A DNA stretch of 51,835 bases from Chitinophagales bacterium (GTDB lineage Bacteria > Bacteroidota > Bacteroidia > Chitinophagales > Saprospiraceae): the NCBI GenBank assembly GCA_022360175.1, contig JAKSDI010000242.1, positions 1 through 51,835 of the forward strand. Reading direction: 5' to 3'. Below, one piece after another: positions 9,511 to 16,499 of the stretch; position 1 is the stretch's first letter, and every line of letters begins with the position of its first letter. Both the position numbers and the translations under genes were made by a program. The notes under the pieces are model-generated. The model was not told the origin of the DNA and did not search any database. It worked only from the letters and a program-made list of their open reading frames with translations.

Positions 9511-10992
9511 TTATACCTTTTTATACGTTTCTATTTTTTCAGTCGTATGATTCCTGATCAAGGCTATAGAAATGGAGCCGTCAGATTCATTTTTTTTGAT
9601 TTCCATCTTTGAGGGCGATTCATCAACTATAAATGTATTGTCTCCAATGAAAATCAATTCATTGGTGCCGTTTCCGATGAAGCCTTTTATGTATAAACCT
9701 TTATCACTATTAATGATTTCAACTTCTTCACCAAATAAGGTATGGACGTATTTGCCTGTGACTATTTCAATTAACTCTTTGCTCATTTCCTTCTTAAGTG
9801 ATTTATCTATAGGGATATACCATTCATGAGCTTTGATGATGCTGTTCCTAAATTGGTCCAATACCGGAAGCCTGTTAGTATTAGCACCATTTCCAAAGAA
9901 GGCAATTCCATTTCCACCAGTCATCGTACCATATATGTGGCCACCGACTCCTGTATTGGCTCCACCATGAGAAAACCAATCATAATTGCCAAAGCCGTAT
10001 CTTCTTTCCCAACCAAGACTCCAACCTCCTAACACTTTGGAAGTAACAATAGCTGTTGCCCTTTTTGCTACCTTGTTTGATATGACTGAATTATTTTTAT
10101 TCCTTAAGGCATTTTGCATTTCAATGACAAAAGTTGCCATATCAGATGGAGTTGACCATAAGCCTGATGCCGCTATTTGTGGAGTGATCGGTATACCTGT
10201 TCCAACTATTTCTCCATCTTCATTGTGAACTTTAGCAATATTTGTTAGAAAACCGTCTTCATTCGGTTGCTTCAAAGTGGTGTTTTTTAAGCCCAGGGGC
10301 TGAAAGAGATATTCATCTGCCAAATCAGCCAGTGTTCTTCCAAGGCTATCTTCAACGGCCATTTGAGCCATAACATAGCCACCACCGCTATACCCCCAAT
10401 TAGTACCAGGTATCCATCTTATTTCAATTTCCGAATCATAATTTGGGAGCTCTCCTTTTAAACTCTGGGTTAAGGTTGGGATTGTATCACCTTCGTAGAA
10501 ATCAGCAAAACCGTGTTGTGAGGTTCCAGCAGTATGGCTTAATAAATGCTCAAAAGTGATTTCTGTATCTTTTAAATATTCGCTCTCGGGTATTTTCCAC
10601 CGTTTCAAATACTTAGAAACAGGATCTTTTAAATTAATGAGCCCCTCCTCTTCCAGGATGGAAAATAATGTTGCCGTAATGGGTTTTGCAATAGATGCGG
10701 TTGAGAAAGCAGTATTATTGTCAATAGGTTCTTTTGATTCAATATCTTTAACTCCCCAGCTTCCGGTCCATACAATTTGATAATTTTCAAAAACAGCTAC
10801 GCCCAACCCATTCAGGCCGTTTAATTTCATAGCATCTTCTACTGAATAAATGGTACTGTCATTTTTAGCAAGGCTATTGATTGCTTTTTCTTTTCTGGAT
10901 TCTGTGCTGACATTAACTTCTGTCTGGCATCCTGAAGCAAGTGAATAGGCAGTAATTATTAAGAGTAAAATTTTAAATCTTGGCTGTTGCAT
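9511..10992 (-). CDS. Beta-lactamase-family serine hydrolase, lipoprotein
   Basis: A 493-residue lipoprotein (lipobox LASGC, Cys22). The class C beta-lactamase/D-aminopeptidase fold is marked by S100-I-A-K103 (nucleophile and base), Y201-S-G and H342-G-G. Residues about 400-493 form the small C-terminal beta domain seen in many Bacteroidota serine hydrolases. Such proteins are esterases, peptidases or penicillin-binding-like enzymes. True beta-lactamase activity cannot be inferred. The predicted location is the outer or inner membrane, facing the periplasm. Confidence 0.87.
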   Translation of the reverse strand: MQQPRFKILLLIITAYSLASGCQTEVNVSTESRKEKAINSLAKNDSTIYSVEDAMKLNGLNGLGVAVFENYQIVWTGSWGVKDIESKEPIDNNTAFSTASIAKPITATLFSILEEEGLINLKDPVSKYLKRWKIPESEYLKDTEITFEHLLSHTAGTSQHGFADFYEGDTIPTLTQSLKGELPNYDSEIEIRWIPGTNWGYSGGGYVMAQMAVEDSLGRTLADLADEYLFQPLGLKNTTLKQPNEDGFLTNIAKVHNEDGEIVGTGIPITPQIAASGLWSTPSDMATFVIEMQNALRNKNNSVISNKVAKRATAIVTSKVLGGWSLGWERRYGFGNYDWFSHGGANTGVGGHIYGTMTGGNGIAFFGNGANTNRLPVLDQFRNSIIKAHEWYIPIDKSLKKEMSKELIEIVTGKYVHTLFGEEVEIINSDKGLYIKGFIGNGTNELIFIGDNTFIVDESPSKMEIKKNESDGSISIALIRNHTTEKIETYKKV

Positions 10993-11151
10993 TTTTCGTT
11001 TCTATTTAACATTAATTGAGTGTTCATTAATGCTAAAGATGAAACAGAATATAAATCGTTGCAGGCAATGTTAGTAATTGCTACTAATGATTTGACTAAT
11101 TAGTATATTAATGCAGGTCAGGCATCTACTCAGCAAGATATTTTAATATAA

Positions 11152-12702
11152 TTAATGATTAAAAATATGAAAACTCTCGAAATCGTTTTTTCTCTGGCTG
11201 ATATATCTATCTGCTTCTGTTTTAGTTGAAAAATCTGCAACTGAAACTATAAACTTATTGTCTTTGACTACAACCTTAGCACTTATATAATTTTGATTCA
11301 CTAGATGCTCTCTTTGCATAAGAGCGAAGTAAAATGAATTGTATGCAGCAACAGAAATGAAAAATCTATTTGTAGTTTTAGCAACGATGTAGGGGTATAG
11401 ATATGAACCTGTTGTGTCACTAGAAGAACGTACATTTTCATCAGTAGCCGGAAAGTATTCCATTTTAAGCAAAATCGATGGAGAATCTAGATAATTCTGA
11501 ACTAAAGAATCAGGCAGTGTATTAATATTTAATGTCTCCTCATCAAAAATAGAATTACCTTTACTAATTAGTTCTACATAACACCATTTAATGGTCGGAC
11601 TAGATCCATCTTTGTGTTTAACATTAAATGGCTCAGATAATACTCTCAAAGATGAATTTTCAGGCAAATATTTGGTAATATTTGTCTTATTCATCCGGTT
11701 AGAGGTATCTATTCTTTCGTACAATGGTACTCTATCAACTGCTGTTAAAAGTATTTCATTTGTCTTTATATCTGAAGTATACTTGATTTCCTCGAAGTTT
11801 ATGTTTTTAATGTTTGAGCTATTTAAATAGTTGTTATTGCTAGATTTTATATGTGCGATGGGAAGAAACCCAATTCTGTCTTTTGTGACTTCTTTTATTG
11901 AGTCAATCTTGATTTTTAAGTGATGAAAAATGTCATTTGATATTTTTGCACTTCGATGTGTTTCCTCAATCGAGTCAATGTACATTCTAGCTTCTATAAA
12001 AAGAAAATTACTAAGGTATTCATTAACTTTTTTTTCAGAAGATATTTTCAAACTTTCTATATTTCTACTCTTCCTGTTATGACTAACCAATAACAGTGAG
12101 GATATAATCAAAAATGCAAAAAAAGCAATGGATATATATATACGCCTACTTTTTAAATTCCTTGTCTTTATATATTTATTATTCTCTTTTATATCAAAGT
12201 CGTCATTTACTATGTATTCTTTGTTTTGAATATTGGCCGAATTAGTGAGTTCTTGCTCATGAGCCGATGTTGGTTGTTTATCAAAAAGAGTTTCAATTAT
12301 AGGTGATTCAATATCTTTTAGCTCTTCTTTATTATTGTTGCTTTCATCTCCTAAAACATATTTTACTTCTCCTTGTATGTGGCCTTTATGAGACTTCTCT
12401 AATAACTTAATAATTGAAGGAGGTAAGTCATCTATGTAATCAATCAAACTATGGACTATATTAGATCTAATTCTAGAAGCACTCTGATGATCTACCATCC
12501 CATCTCTATGTTCCTTCTCTAATCTTCTTAACCTAGATGAGATTTTCACCAATGAATTGTAGTTGTTTTTAATTGATCTGCTTGTACTTTTTATAGGAAT
12601 GTAGGTGTTAAATCGGCTGAATAGCAATTCTAATGCTTCATCTATATGATCCTGAGAAACTAACTCTTTAATTCGCATTTGAATATTATCCTTATCATTC
12701 AT
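11152..12702 (-). CDS. EAD11-like domain protein with transmembrane helix and SPOR-like C-terminus
   Basis: A 516-residue protein. Residues about 8-95 match my recollection of Effector-Associated Domain 11, a small helical adaptor of bacterial conflict systems. They show IKELVSQDHIDEALELL, a helix with RLRRLEKEHRDG, and a final SLIDYIDDLP. A charged linker leads to one membrane helix (about 188-206, IYISIAFFAFLIISSLLL). Outside follow a helical segment, an SH3-like beta region (about 310-375, LTAVDRVPLYERID ... IKWCYVELI), and a SPOR-like end (about 440-516, with FIVSVADFSTKTEADRYI). SPOR domains bind denuded peptidoglycan. The layout suggests a cytoplasmic adaptor linked to a periplasmic wall sensor. 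No effector gene is adjacent. Confidence 0.6.
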   Translation of the reverse strand: MNDKDNIQMRIKELVSQDHIDEALELLFSRFNTYIPIKSTSRSIKNNYNSLVKISSRLRRLEKEHRDGMVDHQSASRIRSNIVHSLIDYIDDLPPSIIKLLEKSHKGHIQGEVKYVLGDESNNNKEELKDIESPIIETLFDKQPTSAHEQELTNSANIQNKEYIVNDDFDIKENNKYIKTRNLKSRRIYISIAFFAFLIISSLLLVSHNRKSRNIESLKISSEKKVNEYLSNFLFIEARMYIDSIEETHRSAKISNDIFHHLKIKIDSIKEVTKDRIGFLPIAHIKSSNNNYLNSSNIKNINFEEIKYTSDIKTNEILLTAVDRVPLYERIDTSNRMNKTNITKYLPENSSLRVLSEPFNVKHKDGSSPTIKWCYVELISKGNSIFDEETLNINTLPDSLVQNYLDSPSILLKMEYFPATDENVRSSSDTTGSYLYPYIVAKTTNRFFISVAAYNSFYFALMQREHLVNQNYISAKVVVKDNKFIVSVADFSTKTEADRYISQRKNDFESFHIFNH

Positions 12703-13040
12703 GATAACTCGATATACTAAAGTTAAACATCAATTAAGGTAAGCAATATACTAAATTTCCTAAAATGTATCTTGTGCTGCTAGACGCAGTCTATGAAAAA
12801 CACCTTGTAATTTGCTCCATTTTTAATTATATCACTGCTACCTGTCAGGAGTATCAATTAGGATCTGCGGTACTGCTTAGGGCAGAAAGTGTTGATTTTG
12901 AGCTGTTGTAGTTCGATGATGCCTTTATTTGCCAATACTTCCAATGTTTCTATATCTACTAGGGTCTTTTTATACTTACTCTTGAGGCTGCCATATTCAT
13001 TTGATAAAGATGTTATATCTATTATCGCTTTTTACTCATT
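12703..13040. other. Spacer holding a stop-separated coding remnant
   Basis: A 338-bp stretch between two minus-strand genes. The only structure seen is the open frame at 12858-13031, listed separately. No promoter or terminator is convincing. Confidence 0.5.
12858..13031 (-). pseudogene. Possible C-terminal coding relic downstream of the monooxygenase
   Basis: Read on the minus strand in the same frame as the monooxygenase, and separated from it only by tga-aat-gag-taa, is an open frame of 57 codons without a start codon. It encodes a helix-like, charged sequence (SNEYGSLKSKYKKTLVDIE, NKGIIELQQLKIN, ending CPKQYRRS). It does not resemble the usual monooxygenase tail. It may be the end of a gene whose front was lost by deletion. 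It was too short to be called as a gene. Confidence 0.3.
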
Positions 13041-14000
13041 TCAGGCTAACTGTTTCATTATAAAGTTGGATAGATAGTAGGCATCTTCAATTGCCTGAGC
13101 GCCACCCTGCCCTAGATCAGGTGTTATGTTATGGGCTGCATCCCCTATAAGGCAGGTATTGTTAGAGTGCCATTTATGGAGTAATTCTAAATTGGAGAGA
13201 TCATTCCTGATAATGTTATGGATCGACGTATTTTCAATCAAAGCGTTTACAACAGAATGAAATTCCGAAAACATTTCAATCAATATTACTGTTAGACCTG
13301 TTTTATCATCTTTTTGTTTTGGTTTACTCAATTTTACAGCAAACCAATAGGTCTTTCCCTGTTCCAGTTTAGAAACTCCAAATTGAAGCTTTTTACCCCA
13401 AAGTGTAAATCCTACTGAAGCGAGATTGGCATCGATTTCGTAATCAGCAACACCTCTCCAACAGCTTTGTCCAGAGTATCTGATCCTGCTTTTGGGGAAT
13501 AGCTGTTTCCTAATGCCTGAATGAATGCCATCCGCACCAATTATTGCATGGGTATGAATGTGCGAACCGTCAGTAAATTCAATCTTATAAGATTCGTTGT
13601 TGTTTTGTGAATATTGTTTGAATTCTTTACCCAGTATAATGTCTTCTTTGGGGAGAGAAGAATACAGAATACGTTGCAGAGCTCCTCTATGAATAGCCAT
13701 AGTTGTATATCCATATCTTTTCTTTGCAAAATCTTGATTAGAATTAGATATTGGATTCAATTGGTGATTAGCAACCAAAATGCTGTTGAAGGTATTTCCT
13801 AAATTCTGGATTTCCCTCAATAGGGCTGGATTTATCCATTCGAAAACTTGCAAAGCATTTGGAGAAAGCCAGGTTCCTGCACCAACTGCTTTTAATGTTT
13901 CAGCCCTTTCGTAAAGTTTATAAGCTATTCCTAGCTTTTTAAAGCAGAGTGCTGTTACAAGCCCTCCAATCCCTCCGCCAATGATGGATATATTGTTCAT
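13041..14000 (-). CDS. FAD-dependent monooxygenase, C-terminally short
   Basis: A 319-residue flavoprotein of the PHBH/salicylate-hydroxylase-like family. The Rossmann dinucleotide motif is G8-G-G10-I-G-G13. The second FAD motif is seen in LIGDAAHNITPDLGQGGAQ near residues 285-305. Such enzymes hydroxylate or oxidise aromatic or quinone-like substrates with NAD(P)H. Relatives usually have about 370-390 residues, and this one stops soon after the IEDAYYLSNFI helix, so 50-70 residues appear to be missing. It follows the flavodoxin-fold oxidoreductase by 26 bp and is probably co-transcribed with it. It may be a recently truncated gene. Confidence 0.78.
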   Translation of the reverse strand: MNNISIIGGGIGGLVTALCFKKLGIAYKLYERAETLKAVGAGTWLSPNALQVFEWINPALLREIQNLGNTFNSILVANHQLNPISNSNQDFAKKRYGYTTMAIHRGALQRILYSSLPKEDIILGKEFKQYSQNNNESYKIEFTDGSHIHTHAIIGADGIHSGIRKQLFPKSRIRYSGQSCWRGVADYEIDANLASVGFTLWGKKLQFGVSKLEQGKTYWFAVKLSKPKQKDDKTGLTVILIEMFSEFHSVVNALIENTSIHNIIRNDLSNLELLHKWHSNNTCLIGDAAHNITPDLGQGGAQAIEDAYYLSNFIMKQLA

Positions 14001-14026
14001 TCTAATTTTCTTATTTGAAGAAAGAA

Positions 14027-14605
14027 TTACTTATTCATTTGCCCCAGCTTTTCGACTCTTTTTAACCATTTTGCTCTAAAGGATTCTTTAGAAAGCCTGA
14101 TAGGCCCAATAGTTGTGATTCGGACTTTCTTGATTCCAATAAAATGCATTGTAAGCATTTTCATAGCCCGGTGGCTCGGGCCTCCATAAAACCATCTGTA
14201 ATACCAGGCTGGTTGGTCTAAAGTGCAAATTATTCGTGCTGTTTTACCAGCGAGAAATTTATCCCACCACAGGGAGCCTTCCCTTTTCTTAAATGCAAAG
14301 CCGGGCAATAATACCCTGTCTAAGAAACCCTTCATGATGGCAGGTACGGACCCCCACCAAACTGGATATATCCAAACTAAGTGATCAGCCCATTTTAGCT
14401 TTTTTTGCGCTTCTAATAAATCTGGTTCCAGTTCGGTGCGCTTTCTATATCCGAATTGAAGGTTAGGATTGAAATTCAATTCTCGGATATTGATTTCCTT
14501 TATTTCTGCATCTGATTTTTCAGCACCTTTCTTGTAGGACTCCGAAAGTCCAAAGTTGAAACTTTCTTTGTCGGGGTGGCCGTTGATGATTAGTATCTTC
14601 TTCAT
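14027..14605 (-). CDS. Flavodoxin-fold NAD(P)H-dependent oxidoreductase (MdaB/KefF-like)
   Basis: The protein has 192 residues from the ATG at 14605; an upstream ATG at 14623 would give 198. I prefer 14605. The sequence around 14623 is part of a leader shared with the next gene upstream, where it is not translated into the product, and the inferred transcript start lies about 3 nt before 14623. The flavodoxin-like fold binds FMN or FAD, with the characteristic INGHPDKESFN loop, the WADHLVWIYPVWWGSVPAIMKG block, and GFAFK. It reduces quinones or similar compounds. An FNR-type box precedes it, suggesting oxygen- or redox-responsive control. The FAD monooxygenase follows. Confidence 0.85.
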   Translation of the reverse strand: MKKILIINGHPDKESFNFGLSESYKKGAEKSDAEIKEINIRELNFNPNLQFGYRKRTELEPDLLEAQKKLKWADHLVWIYPVWWGSVPAIMKGFLDRVLLPGFAFKKREGSLWWDKFLAGKTARIICTLDQPAWYYRWFYGGPSHRAMKMLTMHFIGIKKVRITTIGPIRLSKESFRAKWLKRVEKLGQMNK

Positions 14606-14614
14606 ATGTTTTGG

Positions 14615-14678
14615 TTCATCCATTTTTTACAAAGGTCATATACACAAATGAGAATTCATTTGATATAAATCAACTTCG
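14615..14678 (-). promoter_or_regulatory. FNR-type box and promoter of the oxidoreductase gene
   Basis: The palindrome TTGATTTATATCAA (14660-14673) matches the FNR consensus TTGATnnnnATCAA. A GACCTTTG block (14630-14637), close to the Bacteroidota -7 box TAnnTTTG, begins 29.5 bp from its centre. This would put the site near -41, a class II activator position. The 64-bp leader is 54/64 identical, without gaps, to 15085-15148. Confidence 0.7.
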
Positions 14679-14752
14679 TTTCTTAGATTTTATGATTTTA
14701 ATTAAGGGCGGTAGCTTTGTTGGAAAATCTAAAGCATTTCGTGGAGAGAAAT

Positions 14753-15082
14753 CTAGAAGAGCTTTTTCATTTTTTCTTCAAATCTGGTATTTGTTAAATT
14801 GTCTTCTTTGAATAGTTTATAGAGAACGAAACAGGCAGGCACCGTTAAAAAAGCAGTGCAACCGGCAAAAGTGGCACCACTACAAAAAATATTTAAAGTT
14901 TGAGCACCGATTCCTCCTACATAGGGTGTGATATTGTCTTGATGGTTTTCAAAATAATGGTGTACTCCTTGAGAGTAAACATAAAAACGGCTTGATGTTT
15001 CGTAAATAAGCCAGGATGGATAAAACCATATTCTATGTGGTACCCACCAGGCTCCCCAGATTGATTTCTTTTGTTTATTCAT
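14753..15082 (-). CDS. Small membrane protein, Crp/Fnr-box-controlled
   Basis: A 109-residue protein that I do not recognise. It is rich in aromatic residues at the N-terminus (IWGAWWVPHRIWFYPSWLIY) and has one good membrane segment (about 62-90, FCSGATFAGCTAFLTVPACF, then VLYKLF), followed by a charged tail. An interfacial N-terminal helix plus one or two membrane passes is likely. Its start (15082) is 14 nt past the inferred transcript start. Its leader is a near copy of that of the oxidoreductase gene, so both should respond to the same regulator, encoded next door. Confidence 0.6.
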   Translation of the reverse strand: MNKQKKSIWGAWWVPHRIWFYPSWLIYETSSRFYVYSQGVHHYFENHQDNITPYVGGIGAQTLNIFCSGATFAGCTAFLTVPACFVLYKLFKEDNLTNTRFEEKMKKLF

Positions 15083-15084
15083 TT

Positions 15085-15148
15085 TTCATCCATTTTTTGC
15101 AAAGATCAGTTGCATAGATGAAAATTCATTTGATACAAATCAAATTCG
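15085..15148 (-). promoter_or_regulatory. FNR-type box and promoter of the small membrane protein gene
   Basis: The palindrome TTGATTTGTATCAA (15130-15143) is a perfect FNR-type site overlapping the stop region of the Crp/Fnr gene. GATCTTTG (15100-15107) lies at exactly the same 29.5-bp spacing as in the second copy. A clear -33 element is missing, as expected for an activator-dependent promoter. Confidence 0.72.
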
Positions 15149-15721
15149 CTTTTTAGGGCTTCTTATTCTGCTTAATGTTTCAAGTGTGATACCTAGATAA
15201 GAAGCTATATGAGTTAGGGGCATTCTGTTTGTTATATCGGGGCGAATACCTATCAATTGTTTATACCTGTCTTCCGCTTTATTGAAAAGTATTGAAGATA
15301 ACCTTTCTCGGAGGCCTAGCATGGTTACAGTCACCACTTTGCTAATGAGACGTTCAAAATCATGGTATTTGTTGGAAAGATGGTCAATTGTATCTTTTGA
15401 AAACTCAAGGACTACTGAATCTTCCACGAACTCTATATAATGAGGGCTTGGTTTCTCGCTAAAAAAGCTGACAATTGAAGCCATAAACTCATTTTCAAAA
15501 GCAAACCAGTCTGAGATATCTTTTCCGTCTTTTAAATAATATGCCCTTGCACAGCCTTGTACGATTAAATAGGCTTTATCAGAAAATTGCCCTTCGCGCA
15601 CAACAACTTCACCTTTACGAATTGTAAGAGCATTGAAATTGGCAATTAACTCTTGCTGACATTCACTGGATAGCGGAGAATAGATTTCTCCAATTTCATT
15701 TAGTATTTTTTCAATATTCAT
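15140..15721 (-). CDS. Crp/Fnr-family transcriptional regulator
   Basis: A 193-residue protein. The cyclic-nucleotide-binding-like barrel spans about 15-110 (RKGEVVVREGQFSDKAYLIVQG), followed by a dimerisation helix (about 112-148) and a winged helix. The recognition helix reads L-E181-T-L-S184-R185. This has the E-xx-SR pattern by which FNR reads TTGAT, unlike the R-E...R pattern of CRP. The FNR iron-sulfur Cys cluster is absent: only C21 and C57 are seen. The sensed signal is therefore probably not oxygen through a 4Fe-4S centre. Matching boxes precede the next two genes on the same strand, so this is their likely regulator. Confidence 0.87.
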   Translation of the reverse strand: MNIEKILNEIGEIYSPLSSECQQELIANFNALTIRKGEVVVREGQFSDKAYLIVQGCARAYYLKDGKDISDWFAFENEFMASIVSFFSEKPSPHYIEFVEDSVVLEFSKDTIDHLSNKYHDFERLISKVVTVTMLGLRERLSSILFNKAEDRYKQLIGIRPDITNRMPLTHIASYLGITLETLSRIRSPKKRI

Positions 15722-15813
15722 TTTTCTAATTGGCTACGACATTTGCATATATACTCTTCATCTCAAACCTTTTATTCCCGCTCAATATACATCGAATCAC
15801 CAAAATCTAATGA

Positions 15814-15915
15814 TCAGCTTGCTTTAATGAATTTTCGAATCACATAACGCTCCTTTTCCTTGAAACGAACAATGTATATCCCATCTGGAAGAGCAGATAA
15901 GTAAGAGAGCATAAT
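15814..15915 (-). pseudogene. Relic of a T9SS sorting domain
   Basis: The minus-strand frame reads LSYLSALPDGIYIVRF followed by KEKERYVIRKFIKAS and a stop. This is the last third of a type A T9SS C-terminal domain with no protein in front of it. The upstream part of the open frame (to 16002) runs into a hairpin element and is not convincing protein. It is probably the surviving tail of a deleted secreted-protein gene. Confidence 0.6.
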
Positions 15916-15923
15916 TAGGTTGC

Positions 15924-16036
15924 TTTTTTGGTGGATCAGCTTTTTGCACAGATCAAGGCGCGGCGGAGTGTAATAGCCATCGTTATTAACACGAGTACGC
16001 AACGCAGATATGTGTAAAAAGATGCCACCATAAAAA
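15924..16036. repeat. Long imperfect palindromic intergenic element
   Basis: The ends mirror each other: ttttttggtgg-atcag-ctttttgcaca on the left, and tgtgtaaaaag-atg-ccacca-taaaaa on the right. A GC-rich centre carries a smaller inverted repeat (gtgtaata..ttattaacac). The whole could fold into one hairpin of about 110 nt. It resembles REP/MITE-like elements. Confidence 0.55.
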
Positions 16037-16499
16037 GATTAATTAAAGGTGCTCTCTTACTTAAATCTATATCAAATTTACTTTGGTTAAAATCAGGGCT
16101 AATTACCTTTATAGTTTTTCCGCCTATGCTGCTAATTAGAATTTCTTCTCATCTCTATCATATACCCCCTCTAAACCTCCTTAAACCAATTTAAACCTTC
16201 TTCACCAATCACCAATCACCAATCACTAATCACTAATCACTAATCACTAATCACCAGAATACCACAAACCGACCTTGCACAATATTCGATAAATCGTACC
16301 TCTTAATCTTCAGATTTACATCCCTTTCTAACTACATAACCACCTATTCCTCTAGCCACATACATTCCTCCTACATCACCACATAACTCCCACAATGCCC
16401 CCCGGCAGACAAAAAGGATATATAGGATGGACTATCTTCGCGTCATGAAAATTGTTGTATCTTTCGATTCTGTTTAAAAAAATGTCAATTTATTTGAAT
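16037..16499. other. Non-coding spacer before the S8 peptidase gene
   Basis: No gene is supported. The stretch is C-rich and T-poor on the plus strand compared with its neighbours between about 16150 and 16410, and contains the 7-bp tandem repeat described separately. A TATCTTTC sequence near 16458, close to TAnnTTTG, could be the promoter of the peptidase gene. Confidence 0.4.
16205..16253. repeat. Seven tandem copies of a 7-bp unit
   Basis: The unit c(c/t)aatca is repeated seven times without interruption; the first three copies are ccaatca, the last four ctaatca. Such short tandem repeats can change length by slippage. Confidence 0.9.

Noticed and set aside
9511-10992. Antibiotic-resistance beta-lactamase
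   Set aside because: The SxxK, YxG and HGG pattern and extra C-terminal domain fit the broad serine-hydrolase family; nothing points to beta-lactam hydrolysis.
16205-16253. Possible CRISPR array
   Set aside because: The units are 7 bp and contiguous without spacers, so this is a simple tandem repeat.
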